From: Psychrobacter sp. UBA3483
GTDB taxonomy: Bacteria; Pseudomonadota; Gammaproteobacteria; Pseudomonadales; Moraxellaceae
NCBI RefSeq assembly: GCF_002377905.1
Contig: NZ_DFQS01000043.1
Coordinates: forward strand, 1 to 64,000
DNA length: 64,000 bases
Direction of reading: 5' to 3'
The position numbers and the translations under genes were made by a program. Position 1 is the stretch's first letter; each line of letters starts with the position of its first letter. A model generated the notes under the pieces. That model was not told where the DNA came from. It saw only the letters and a list, made by a program, of their open reading frames with translations, and searched no databases. This document shows positions 9,508-18,312 of this stretch, piece after piece.

Positions 9508-9756
9508 ATGACAACTCCTAATAATCAGCCCTCTGTTCATGAGAAGCGTAAATTAACCAAGCACTCTAAAGCAAAAGAATCGCTATCTTTCGCAACCTGG
9601 GTGCTGCTCATCATAAGCTTTACTTGTCTTGCGTATGCCATTTATACGATTCAGACGCGAATAGTAAAGCCAGCTATCGATATAGATGGTGCAGCACAAA
9701 GCAGTTTGGTACAAACTGGCAGTGTGACGCAAAAGGTAGCTCAAGTAGATAGCTAG
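9508..9756 (+). CDS. Short membrane protein, possible truncated paralogue of the preceding gene
   Basis: An 82-aa protein starting at the ATG preceded by GAGGTGG (the earlier in-frame ATG at 9487 has no such site). It has a basic N-terminal tail, a membrane helix (WVLLIISFTCLAYAIYTIQ) and a short tail. The helix shares the pattern W-LL-I-LA-AIY--Q with the DUF4230-like protein upstream, and the next 25 residues also align loosely. It could be a truncated duplicate or an independent small membrane protein. No function can be assigned. Confidence 0.5.
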   Translation: MTTPNNQPSVHEKRKLTKHSKAKESLSFATWVLLIISFTCLAYAIYTIQTRIVKPAIDIDGAAQSSLVQTGSVTQKVAQVDS

Positions 9757-9815
9757 CGCTCTCTTGTCAAACCCATTGGCTTTGCAGCATCTTTAAGCTC
9801 AAGGCTTTATTAAAT

Positions 9816-11465
9816 TTATGATTGTTTTTTAAATTCAGCAATCGCTAGTTGCCGGGCTACTTTATGCTCAACCATGGGGGCTGGATAATCAATTTTATCA
9901 AACATATCGGCGCTGTTGATGGCTTTACGGAGCTTCTCTTCTGAATGCAAAACACTGCTTGGCACGTCTTTTAATTCTGGCAGCCAAGTCTTAATAAATA
10001 ATGCATCAGCATCATGGCTCTTAGCTTGGCTAAAAGGGTTCATAATACGAAAGTAGGGCGCAGAGTCCGTGCCTGTCGACGCGCTCCATTGCCAGCCGCC
10101 ATTATTGGATGCAAAATCGCCATCTATCAGTTGCTGCATAAAGTAACCCTCACCCAAGCGCCAATCAATCAGTAAATCCTTGGTCAAAAACATCGCCGTC
10201 ACCATACGCAGGCGATTGTGCATAAAGCCCGTGGCATTTAAGCAACGCATCGCGGCATCGACTAAGGGCACGCCCGTCCTGCCCGTACACCACGCACCAA
10301 AATCATCCTCATTGTACGACCAATTAATCTTAGTGTCGGTCTCATGCTTATAAGCCTGATGCTGGATAAGCTCTGGTTTATCCGCTAAGACATGGCGATA
10401 GAAGTCTCGCCACGCCAGCTCACTTATCCAGCGATTAATATCGTTGTTATCAGAGCTGCTAAAGTTGCCGTTCTCATTATCCTGTAATCTCTCTAATTCT
10501 TTTGTAGCTTGCAGATAGCAAAGTCTTGGGCTTATTGCGCCCATAGTGAGGTAAGCTGATAGCTGGCTGGTCGCTTGCAAATTTGGCACATCGCGGCTGA
10601 TGTCATAGTTATCAATATCATCCGCGATGAAATCCTCTAAACGTTGACACGCAGCCCCTTCACCCGCTAGATAAGCCATCCTAGCGTGCTCAAGCTGAGC
10701 ACCAAAATCAATGTGCTGATACTCTACGGCAGTCTCTAACCCTTTTTGATAATCTTCGACGGCTTTTTTACTTAATTGTTCTATGTCTTTAACAGTATGA
10801 GCGCTATCTCTTGCAGTTTTTAGGGTGATTTTTGACTGGCTGCTTTTTGACTGAGAGTTTACCGCCATGGCTTGGTGCATTTGTAAGCTGCTAACCTCCA
10901 AGGTATGCCGCCATTTGTTATAAAATGGGGTAAAGACTTGATACATGCTATCGTCATTGGTGGTAATGGTTTTTGGTGGCAAGATACATTGGTCGTGCCA
11001 GCGGATAAATTCGATATCGGATTTAGCAAGTTGTTTGGTTAATTCTTGGTCGCGGTCAATCTCATTACCTTCGTACTCATGATTTGCCATGACAAGGCTG
11101 ATATCATTTACCTCACACAAGGTGGTGAGCGACTCTATACAATCAGAAAAGCTGGCACAGAGCTGTACGGTTAAGTTGATATTCAATTGTTTTTGCAAAG
11201 AGGTTGCTAAGATTGGCAAGCTGCGGGCGATATGATCGAGCTGGGTGAGTGACATATCATGTGCATGCCATTGTTCAGGCGTCATAAAAAAAATAGCGCT
11301 GATGCGCGCATTATTCGCATTTGCACGCTCGCAAAGCGCTGCCAATGCGGTATTATCATGAACTCGCAGGTCACGACGAAACCACATTAAATAATGTGCA
11401 GGGTTTGCACTCGTCGTATTATTGCTAGCAGTGTGCTGAGACGTTGCCGCCACCGTTTTAGACAT
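9816..11465 (-). CDS. phrB: Deoxyribodipyrimidine photolyase (class I CPD photolyase)
   Basis: Flavoprotein that splits cyclobutane pyrimidine dimers in DNA using blue light. Of 549 aa, the N-terminal Rossmann-like photolyase domain begins LMWFRRDLRVHDNTALAAL. The C-terminal FAD-binding domain contains the conserved WRDFYRHVL, then GRTGVPLVDAAMRCLNATGF, MHNRLRMVTAMFLTKDLLIDW and NNGGWQWSASTGTDSAPYFR. It is longer than the usual 470 aa because of a poorly conserved insertion at about residues 195-260. A stand-alone gene, convergent with the small membrane protein. Confidence 0.96.
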   Translation of the reverse strand: MSKTVAATSQHTASNNTTSANPAHYLMWFRRDLRVHDNTALAALCERANANNARISAIFFMTPEQWHAHDMSLTQLDHIARSLPILATSLQKQLNINLTVQLCASFSDCIESLTTLCEVNDISLVMANHEYEGNEIDRDQELTKQLAKSDIEFIRWHDQCILPPKTITTNDDSMYQVFTPFYNKWRHTLEVSSLQMHQAMAVNSQSKSSQSKITLKTARDSAHTVKDIEQLSKKAVEDYQKGLETAVEYQHIDFGAQLEHARMAYLAGEGAACQRLEDFIADDIDNYDISRDVPNLQATSQLSAYLTMGAISPRLCYLQATKELERLQDNENGNFSSSDNNDINRWISELAWRDFYRHVLADKPELIQHQAYKHETDTKINWSYNEDDFGAWCTGRTGVPLVDAAMRCLNATGFMHNRLRMVTAMFLTKDLLIDWRLGEGYFMQQLIDGDFASNNGGWQWSASTGTDSAPYFRIMNPFSQAKSHDADALFIKTWLPELKDVPSSVLHSEEKLRKAINSADMFDKIDYPAPMVEHKVARQLAIAEFKKQS

Positions 11466-11691
11466 TCCATCTTTCCTATATTAATCAATCGCAATCATAA
11501 ACAAAACTGTGAATAAAAGTATGCTAGGATAAGTTTTTGGATGCAATGGATTTGCCATTCAATTAACAAATCATCATATTTGCTATTTAGCATAGCTAAG
11601 CAGTATTTACGGTCGGCTACCTTAGCCAAGGCAATTTATCCACGTCATATCTAGTGTTATCTCTATTTAGTGTTATATATAAGGTCACATT

Positions 11692-12375
11692 ATGCAGGTT
11701 AAGTTTTGTGGTTTTACCCAGCCTAGTGATATCAAGATGGCTGCTCAGTTGGGTGTCGATGCCGTCGGTCTGGTGTTTTATGCACCGAGTCCGCGCGCTG
11801 TTACTATTGAGCAGGCACAATTGCTAAGTGCTTCTTTGCCCGCTTTTATAAGTGTCGTGGCCTTGGTGGTAAATATGCCGCGAGCAGAACTGATTGAACT
11901 GGCAAACCATGTCCCTTTTGATATCATTCAATTCCATGGCGATGAAACACCCGAGCAGTGTCAGCAGCTGGCAAGCGCGGTCAATAAACGCTGGATAAAA
12001 GCCTTGCGTATCAATACTGAGCAGCACACCACTGTTAGCGTAAGTGCTCAAATTGATGAGTTTGCTGCCGCTGGCGCGAACAGTATTTTGCTCGATGCTT
12101 ACCATCCGCATAAGTATGGCGGCACTGGTGCACGTTTTGACTGGAGCTTGCTACCGCAAGACAGCTCGCTGCCTATTATTTTAGCGGGCGGGCTTGATGC
12201 CGACAATGTCGCTGCGACTCTTGATTTGCCGATTTATGCCGTCGATGTCAGCGGCGGGATTGAGTCGGGCAAAGGTAAAAAAGACGCTGCCAAAATGCGT
12301 GCCTTTATGAAAGCGGTTAAACGCGACCGATGGCAAAACGAGACGCCGAGCGAACCTTCGAATATTAGTAACTAG
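11692..12375 (+). CDS. trpF: Phosphoribosylanthranilate isomerase
   Basis: TIM-barrel enzyme of tryptophan synthesis that converts phosphoribosylanthranilate to CdRP. 227 aa. The N-terminal VKFCGFTQPSD carries the catalytic Cys. IQFHGDETPEQC lies in the middle, LLDAYHPHKYGGTGARFDW carries the catalytic Asp and phosphate-binding loop, and VDVSGGIESGKGKKD is the C-terminal phosphate site. It opens a trp cluster with trpB about 100 bp downstream and trpA after an inserted HNH gene. Confidence 0.96.
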   Translation: MQVKFCGFTQPSDIKMAAQLGVDAVGLVFYAPSPRAVTIEQAQLLSASLPAFISVVALVVNMPRAELIELANHVPFDIIQFHGDETPEQCQQLASAVNKRWIKALRINTEQHTTVSVSAQIDEFAAAGANSILLDAYHPHKYGGTGARFDWSLLPQDSSLPIILAGGLDADNVAATLDLPIYAVDVSGGIESGKGKKDAAKMRAFMKAVKRDRWQNETPSEPSNISN

Positions 12376-12474
12376 CTTTTTAACGGTGAATTTCTATTTG
12401 TTAAATAGCTCATTACCTAAAATCTCTCTCTTTATTTATTCTAAAAAATACCACTTATTATAGTAGGAATTATC

Positions 12475-13749
12475 ATGAGTCATGTCGCAAGCAAAGATGT
12501 ATCTGCCACGGCTAAAGCCATCAATACCTTTACCAATCCAGAAAACGTGCAAGACTTTAACCAATATCCTGATGCGCGTGGACATTTCGGCGTTCACGGC
12601 GGTCGTTTTGTTTCTGAAACGCTGATGGCAGCGCTTGAAGAGCTTGAAACCTTATATACCAAAGTAAAAGCCGATCCGGCGTTTTGGGAAGAATATCATA
12701 ATGATTTGGTCAATTATGTCGGTCGTCCAACCCCGCTTTATCATGCCAAACGTTTGAGTGATGAGATTGGCGGCGCGCAGATTTACTTTAAGCGTGAAGA
12801 CTTAAATCATACGGGCGCGCATAAGGTGAATAACACCATCGGGCAGGCACTACTTGCCAAGATGTGTGGTAAAAAACGCATTATCGCCGAAACTGGGGCA
12901 GGACAACATGGCGTTGCGACGGCAACGATTGCTGCGCGCCTAGGGTTAGAGTGTATCGTTTATATGGGTGCTGATGATGTCGAGCGCCAAAAGATGAACG
13001 TTTATCGTATGCGTTTGCTCGGCGCGACGGTGGTGCCAGTGACTTCAGGTTCGCGGACGCTGAAAGACGCCATGAACGAGGCCATGCGCGACTGGGTGAC
13101 TAACGTTGATACGACCTATTATATTATCGGCACCGTTGCAGGGCCGCATCCTTATCCGCTACTGGTACGTGATTTCCAAGCGATTATCGGTAAAGAAGCG
13201 CGTATTCAACATTTAGAAAAAACCGGCAAGTTACCTGATGCCTTGGTTGCCTGTGTCGGCGGTGGCTCAAACGCGATTGGTCTATTCTTTGATTTCCTAA
13301 ACGATACTGAGGTCAAAATGTATGGCGTCGAAGCGACAGGTGACGGTATTGAATCAGGTCGTCATTCAGCACCATTGGCCGCTGGTCGTATCGGTGTGCT
13401 GCATGGCAACCGTACCTACCTGATGGCAGATGATGAAGGTCAAATCCAAGAGACGCATTCTATCTCAGCGGGTCTTGATTATCCGGGCGTTGGCCCTGAG
13501 CACAGCTTCTTAAAAGACATGAAGCGTGTTGAATATGTTGGCTGTACCGATAAAGAGTCATTGGAGGGCTTTCATGAAGTGACGCGTAAAGAAGGGATTA
13601 TCCCAGCGCTTGAATCTGCTCATGCGGTCGCCTACGCGCTGAAGCTGGCTAAAACCATGACGCCTGAGCAAAGTATTATCGTCAATATGTCAGGTCGCGG
13701 TGATAAGGATTTGCATTCAGTAATGAAGGCAGAAGGGATTGAGTTGTAG
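12475..13749 (+). CDS. trpB: Tryptophan synthase beta chain
   Basis: PLP enzyme that joins indole and serine to make tryptophan, working as an alpha2-beta2 complex with TrpA. 424 aa. The PLP lysine is K117 in [13 protein letters not shown] and the phosphate-binding loop is GGGSNAIG. The substrate segment [14 protein letters not shown] is present. It has about 25 extra N-terminal residues relative to typical TrpB. Gene order trpF-trpB-trpA is normal, but here trpA is separated from trpB by a hairpin and an HNH nuclease gene. Confidence 0.97.
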   Translation: MSHVASKDVSATAKAINTFTNPENVQDFNQYPDARGHFGVHGGRFVSETLMAALEELETLYTKVKADPAFWEEYHNDLVNYVGRPTPLYHAKRLSDEIGGAQIYFKREDLNHTGAHKVNNTIGQALLAKMCGKKRIIAETGAGQHGVATATIAARLGLECIVYMGADDVERQKMNVYRMRLLGATVVPVTSGSRTLKDAMNEAMRDWVTNVDTTYYIIGTVAGPHPYPLLVRDFQAIIGKEARIQHLEKTGKLPDALVACVGGGSNAIGLFFDFLNDTEVKMYGVEATGDGIESGRHSAPLAAGRIGVLHGNRTYLMADDEGQIQETHSISAGLDYPGVGPEHSFLKDMKRVEYVGCTDKESLEGFHEVTRKEGIIPALESAHAVAYALKLAKTMTPEQSIIVNMSGRGDKDLHSVMKAEGIEL

Positions 13750-13801
13750 ATTCGTTTTCTAGCTTAAAAATCATTAATATTTTTCATTTAGTTTGATAAT
13801 G

Positions 13802-13825
13802 CCCTCTATTAAGTTTAATAGAGGG
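13802..13825 (+). other. Hairpin between trpB and the HNH gene
   Basis: CCCTCTATTA (13802-13811) pairs perfectly with TAATAGAGGG (13816-13825) around a 4-nt loop. No T-run follows, so full termination is doubtful. It may protect the trpB mRNA end or mark the boundary of the inserted nuclease gene. Confidence 0.6.
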
Positions 13826-13878
13826 TTCACAATATATATTTATATTATTTAATTTTGAAAAATCAGAGAATTAGTAAG

Positions 13879-14373
13879 ATGGCAAAAGTCACACCCTCTA
13901 TGGCGAAAAACCAGATTAAACGTAGCCTACTACAGGTTATAGATACTCACCCTAACAAATCTCAGAAGCAGCAAGTTTGGAATTATTTTGATAATAAATG
14001 CGCCTATTGCGATATAGTAATTGATCCGAATAGTCGCAAAGGTCATCTTGACCACTTGCAGGCTGTAAAAGATGGCGGTACTAATGAAATCTATAACTTT
14101 GTGCTGGCATGCAATATTTGCAATGGTGATGAAAAAAGAGAAATGCCTTGGCGAGAATTCTTAATTAATAAATGCCAAAACTTACCAGATTCGGTTTATG
14201 TAAAACGCTTAGTACATATTGAGACTTGGCATCAGAAATCGCTTATTAGTCAGTTAGATGCTGACATATTGTTTCAAATCGATGCCATCATAGAAACCGC
14301 TCAAGCGAGTTTTGATAAGTCTATTAAACAGATGCGAGCTTTACGCGATTCAATGACAACAAACTCATTTTAA
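13879..14373 (+). CDS. HNH endonuclease inserted between trpB and trpA
   Basis: A 164-aa protein from the ATG at 13879 (an in-frame TTG at 13855 would add 8 residues; neither has a strong ribosome-binding site). The HNH pattern is complete: CAYC, then LDHL with the catalytic His, then GGTNEIYN, then CNICN, i.e. two zinc CxxC pairs. The remaining C-terminal 80 aa are helical, ending in LDADILFQIDAIIETAQASFD, and may bind DNA or a partner. It sits inside the trp operon, 18 bp before trpA, with lower GC than its neighbours, which suggests acquisition. Stand-alone HNH proteins can be homing nucleases, restriction enzymes or defence effectors; the sequence does not decide. Confidence 0.82.
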   Translation: MAKVTPSMAKNQIKRSLLQVIDTHPNKSQKQQVWNYFDNKCAYCDIVIDPNSRKGHLDHLQAVKDGGTNEIYNFVLACNICNGDEKREMPWREFLINKCQNLPDSVYVKRLVHIETWHQKSLISQLDADILFQIDAIIETAQASFDKSIKQMRALRDSMTTNSF

Positions 14374-14391
14374 AATTATAAGAGAACCACT

Positions 14392-15216
14392 ATGACCCGA
14401 ATTGAAAGTACGTTTGAAACCTTAAAAGCCCAAAATAAAAAAGCCCTGATTCCTTATGTCATGGCAGGCGATCCAACGCCTGGTAACTTTGTTGGCTTAC
14501 TACACGACTTGGTTGAGCATGGCGCAGATATGATTGAAGTAGGCTTGCCGTTTTCTGATCCAATGGCCGATGGCCCAACTGTTGCATTAGCTGGCGAGCG
14601 CGCCTTAGCAGCCGGTACCAGTACGCGTGATGCGCTAAACATGGTGGCAGAATTCCGCAAGCAAGATACGCAAACGCCGATTATCCTAATGGGCTATCTG
14701 AATCCCGTGGAAATCATCGGTTATGACAATTTTGTCGCTTTATGCGAGCAATCAGGCGTCGATGGGATTTTAATGGTTGATTTGCCACCAGCCGAGGCGG
14801 GCAGCTTCACGCAGCATTTGACTGAGCATGCGATGAATGAGATTTTCTTATTATCGCCGACCACTTTGCCTGAGCGCCGCGAGCAAGTTCTGACCCATTG
14901 CGGTGGTTATATTTACTATGTGTCGTTAAAAGGCGTGACCGGTTCGGCGACGCTCGATACCGATGATGTAGCAACCCAAGTACAAGCGATTAAAGCCGAA
15001 ACCGATTTGCCAGTATGTGTGGGCTTTGGTATTCGTGATGCAGCCTCTGCCAAAGCAATTGGTCAGCACGCCGATGGTATTATTGTTGGAAGTGCGCTGG
15101 TGCAAAACTTTGCTGATATAGATGCTAAAGATGCGACTGCGGTTGCAACTGCTCAGCAAAAAATTATGGTAAAAATGGACGAGCTACGCGGCGCACTTAA
15201 TAGTTTAACCGCCTAA
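14392..15216 (+). CDS. trpA: Tryptophan synthase alpha chain
   Basis: TIM-barrel subunit that cleaves indole-3-glycerol phosphate and passes indole to TrpB. 274 aa. The catalytic Glu is in MIEVGLPFSDP and the catalytic Asp in SDPMADGPT. The flexible loop SLKGVTGSAT and the phosphate site VCVGFGIRDAASA, GIIVGSALV are intact. It starts with MTRIESTFETLKAQNKKALIPYV after AGAGAACC. It is separated from trpB by the HNH gene, with which it is probably co-transcribed. Confidence 0.97.
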   Translation: MTRIESTFETLKAQNKKALIPYVMAGDPTPGNFVGLLHDLVEHGADMIEVGLPFSDPMADGPTVALAGERALAAGTSTRDALNMVAEFRKQDTQTPIILMGYLNPVEIIGYDNFVALCEQSGVDGILMVDLPPAEAGSFTQHLTEHAMNEIFLLSPTTLPERREQVLTHCGGYIYYVSLKGVTGSATLDTDDVATQVQAIKAETDLPVCVGFGIRDAASAKAIGQHADGIIVGSALVQNFADIDAKDATAVATAQQKIMVKMDELRGALNSLTA

Positions 15217-15318
15217 TATTATATCGAGTTTATTGATATCAAAATTTGAGAGAATTAGAAGGCCAGCGCAATTTTTATAACAATGTTTGTAAAGACACAG
15301 GCAAATGACTTTGCTAAA

Positions 15319-15342
15319 GTTAGTTTACGTGTGTAAACTAAC
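15319..15342. promoter_or_regulatory. Strong palindrome upstream of accD, probable operator
   Basis: GTTAGTTTAC (15319-15328) and GTAAACTAAC (15333-15342) form a perfect 10-bp inverted repeat around GTGT. No T-tract follows, so it is not a terminator. Size and symmetry fit a TetR- or GntR-type repressor site. It lies about 155 bp before accD, in the only non-coding gap between the trp and accD units. Regulator unknown. Confidence 0.5.
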
Positions 15343-15503
15343 ATCACATATAAATTGTTACAGTTGCGCATAAGCGTGCTTTATAACTGCTGATGTTATA
15401 ACGATATGTGACTTTTAAATTGATTCTTATAAACGGACTTCTTAGGGACAAGAGACTAAGCCAATTAAACCAACCTGGCTAACTTGTCGATAAGCCTTTG
15501 ATA

Positions 15504-16466
15504 ATGGCGAATATTATGACTGATACGATAACAAAACCTGATATGACCACTGCAAATAATACTGAAACAAACACGACTGAAAAAAATGGCAGTTCCGCTG
15601 GGCAATCATGGTTTGAGCGCCCGATACCGGGCATTAAACAGCAATTGACCGCACCTTTGACGGCGGTAGAGACCGAACCGTCAACCAAGTGTAGTAGCTG
15701 TCATTCGATGATTACCAATACGGCGCTGATTTTTAATTGTTATGTCTGCCCGCATTGTGACCATCATTTACCGATGAGTGCGCGTGAGCGTTTAAACTGG
15801 CTACTCGATCAAGTAGACGGTGAGCTAGGACAGCAGTTCACTGCCAAAGACCCATTAAGCTTTGTGGATAGTAAGCCGTATCCGCAGCGTATGAGCGAAG
15901 CACAAGACAAAACCGGCGAGTCTGAAGCACTGATTGTGATGTACGGTAAATTGCGCAATCTTGATATCGTGACGTGTGCCTTTGACTTCCGCTTTATGGG
16001 CGGCTCTATGGGCTCGGTGGTTGGCGACCGTTTTGTAGAGGCCGCTGAAAAAGCACTTAAAGATAAAGTACCCTTAGTCTGCTTTGCTGCTTCTGGTGGT
16101 GCGCGTATGCAAGAGGGACTGCTATCCTTGATGCAAATGGCTCGTACTGCGGCGGCGATTGAACGCTTACGAATTGCTGGCGTGCCATATATTGTAGTAT
16201 TGACCAATCCTGTTTATGGTGGGGTGACGGCATCGCTTGCTATGCTAGGTGATATTCATTTGGCAGAACCAAAAGCCATGATTGGCTTTGCAGGCAAGCG
16301 CGTGATTGAACAAACGGTGCGTGAGACGCTAGAAGAGCCGTTCCAGCGTGCCGAGTTCTTATTAGAGCATGGCGTGGTCGATGAAGTGGTGCACCGTCAT
16401 CAGCTTATTGATACCATTTACCGTCTGCTGGCAAAACTATGCCGCGTGCCTAATGTTGATGCTTAG
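15504..16466 (+). CDS. accD: Acetyl-CoA carboxylase carboxyltransferase subunit beta
   Basis: Zinc-containing subunit that, with AccA, transfers carboxyl from biotin to acetyl-CoA in the first step of fatty-acid synthesis. About 320 aa. A four-cysteine zinc ribbon (CSSC, then CPHC) is near residues 44-68 and the crotonase-fold core carries FMGGSMGSVVGDRF, ASGGARMQEGLLSLMQMA and NPVYGGVTASLAMLGD. The start is uncertain: ATGs at 15504 and 15516 and a TTG at 15498 are all in frame and none has a strong ribosome-binding site. About 35 low-complexity residues (Thr/Asn-rich) precede the conserved part. folC and a SPOR gene follow, the usual gammaproteobacterial order. Confidence 0.95.
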   Translation: MANIMTDTITKPDMTTANNTETNTTEKNGSSAGQSWFERPIPGIKQQLTAPLTAVETEPSTKCSSCHSMITNTALIFNCYVCPHCDHHLPMSARERLNWLLDQVDGELGQQFTAKDPLSFVDSKPYPQRMSEAQDKTGESEALIVMYGKLRNLDIVTCAFDFRFMGGSMGSVVGDRFVEAAEKALKDKVPLVCFAASGGARMQEGLLSLMQMARTAAAIERLRIAGVPYIVVLTNPVYGGVTASLAMLGDIHLAEPKAMIGFAGKRVIEQTVRETLEEPFQRAEFLLEHGVVDEVVHRHQLIDTIYRLLAKLCRVPNVDA

Positions 16467-16503
16467 CAGCTTAGCAAACAGGTAATTGAGCTCGTTATTA
16501 CTT

Positions 16504-16541
16504 AATAGCATTTATCGTCAATCACGATAAATGCTATTTTT
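16504..16541 (+). terminator. Rho-independent terminator after accD
   Basis: A perfect 15-bp stem AATAGCATTTATCGT (16504-16518) / complement (16524-16538) with a 5-nt loop runs into TTTT. accD may therefore be largely uncoupled from folC. Confidence 0.88.
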
Positions 16542-16636
16542 GCTTTTTGGCTAGGTAGTTATATACTGTCTCTATTTCTTATTTAACCATTTTCTCATTC
16601 TCTATTTTCCCGAAAAATTCCATATAGGTTCTGCCC

Positions 16637-18037
16637 ATGTCTGACTCTATCGTATCTAATTCTAATATTCCTAATGAGCACTCGAGTTTGACCGAATGGC
16701 TTGATTATATGCAGCAAATTCATGTCTCAGCGATAGATATGGGCTTATCGCGCGTATTGCCGGTTGCTGAGGCGTTAGGTGTGGTACAGTCAGCCAAAGA
16801 CGATGCTTATGTATTTACCGTAGCGGGCACCAATGGCAAAGGCTCAACGACTGCGGTCATCGCGCAAATGTGCCAAGCGGCAGGTTATAAAACCGCGCTG
16901 TACCAATCACCGCATCTGAGTGTGTTTAATGAGCGCGTGCGTATCAATGGCGAGATGGTCAGTGATGAGACCTTGATTGATGCCTTTAGCAAAGTAGAGG
17001 CGGCAAGGTTACAGTGCGCTTTAACCTTATCATTTTTTGAAATGACAACATTGGCAGCGTTATTAATCTTTGCTGAAGCAGATTGTGATGTCTGGGTATT
17101 AGAAGTGGGACTCGGCGGTCGCTTAGATGTGGTCAATATTATTGACCCTGATATGGCAGTGATTACCAATATCGCTATCGATCATGTCGATTGGCTAGGC
17201 GATAATGTCGAAGATATCGGCCGTGAAAAAGCAGGGATCCTACGCGATGGCATTACCTTAATTTATGGCGATAAGGCGATGCCAGCGAGTGTACAGCAAG
17301 CGATTGATACGCATCAGGCAACTTGTTATCAAGCTGGGCAAGACTTTGATTATCGTGAAGTAGATACCGACGTTTGGCAATACAGTAATGCCGCTGTCAC
17401 TATGCAACTACCACGCCCCGCACTGTCATTGACCAATACTGCCAATGCTTTATCAGCGGTGTTGGCAAGCCCATTAAATATTGATAAAAAGGCTATCGAA
17501 CAGGCTTTGCAGACGGTCAAGCTTGCCGGTCGCTTTGACTATCGTGAGACCCATAACCGTCATTGGCTGTTTGATGTGGCGCATAACGAGCAAGGCGTTG
17601 AGTTTTTGTTGGCGCAATTATTACCGCTTTGGCAGCAGCATTTAGCAACGCAAAATAGCGCTGATGCTCTCAATCAAGGCAGCAATCAAAGCAGCAATCA
17701 AGCCAACCGTAAACCTGCCAGCATTAAAATGCTGTTTTCTATGTTGGGCGATAAAGATATCAATAAAGTCGTGCAGCGTTTGACTAACGCGGGCTTGCCT
17801 ATTAGCGATTGGTTTATCGCTGAGATTGATTATCCACGTGCAGCAAGCACAGAGCAGCTACAAGGTATCTTAGCGAGTTATGTTGATAAGGCACAAATAC
17901 ATGAGTTTAAACGTTTATCAGAAGCCACCGCTGCCGTTATAAAGGGCAGCCAAGCGCAAGACTTAATCGTGGTATGTGGCTCGTTCCATACGATTGGCGA
18001 GGCGCTAGCGGCTCTTGCTGCTGATAATTTAAATTAA
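16637..18037 (+). CDS. folC: Bifunctional dihydrofolate synthase / folylpolyglutamate synthase
   Basis: Mur-ligase family enzyme that adds glutamate to dihydropteroate and to folates. 466 aa. The ATP site is GTNGKGSTT at about residue 60. The conserved YQSPHLSVFNERVRING, EVGLGGRLDVVNII and ITNIAIDHVDWLGDNVEDIGREKAGI are all present, and the C-terminal domain carries WLFDVAHNEQGVEFL. An Asn/Gln/Ser-rich insertion of about 25 residues near 340-360, with SNQSSNQ repeats, is unusual but lies in a surface region of the C-terminal domain. Confidence 0.96.
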   Translation: MSDSIVSNSNIPNEHSSLTEWLDYMQQIHVSAIDMGLSRVLPVAEALGVVQSAKDDAYVFTVAGTNGKGSTTAVIAQMCQAAGYKTALYQSPHLSVFNERVRINGEMVSDETLIDAFSKVEAARLQCALTLSFFEMTTLAALLIFAEADCDVWVLEVGLGGRLDVVNIIDPDMAVITNIAIDHVDWLGDNVEDIGREKAGILRDGITLIYGDKAMPASVQQAIDTHQATCYQAGQDFDYREVDTDVWQYSNAAVTMQLPRPALSLTNTANALSAVLASPLNIDKKAIEQALQTVKLAGRFDYRETHNRHWLFDVAHNEQGVEFLLAQLLPLWQQHLATQNSADALNQGSNQSSNQANRKPASIKMLFSMLGDKDINKVVQRLTNAGLPISDWFIAEIDYPRAASTEQLQGILASYVDKAQIHEFKRLSEATAAVIKGSQAQDLIVVCGSFHTIGEALAALAADNLN

Positions 18038-18312
18038 AATCATACTGATTTAATGTTAGTCTTAGCAGGAGTGTGATGGCAGACAGTATGAAAAATATGC
18101 TTTATAATCAAACTGATTTACCATACTGCTATACAATGTTATATACAGATTAAAATGGCTATGTACAGCTTAACTTAGCATTTAAAAATGGCTGGACGTA
18201 ACTGGCGGCGAGATTAAGTTTCAAAATTGTTTATTAAAGCCATATAAATATAGCTTGGGACGACAGTTGCGCCGCTCAATCAACCTTATTACCAACTAAG
18301 AGACGTAAACGG

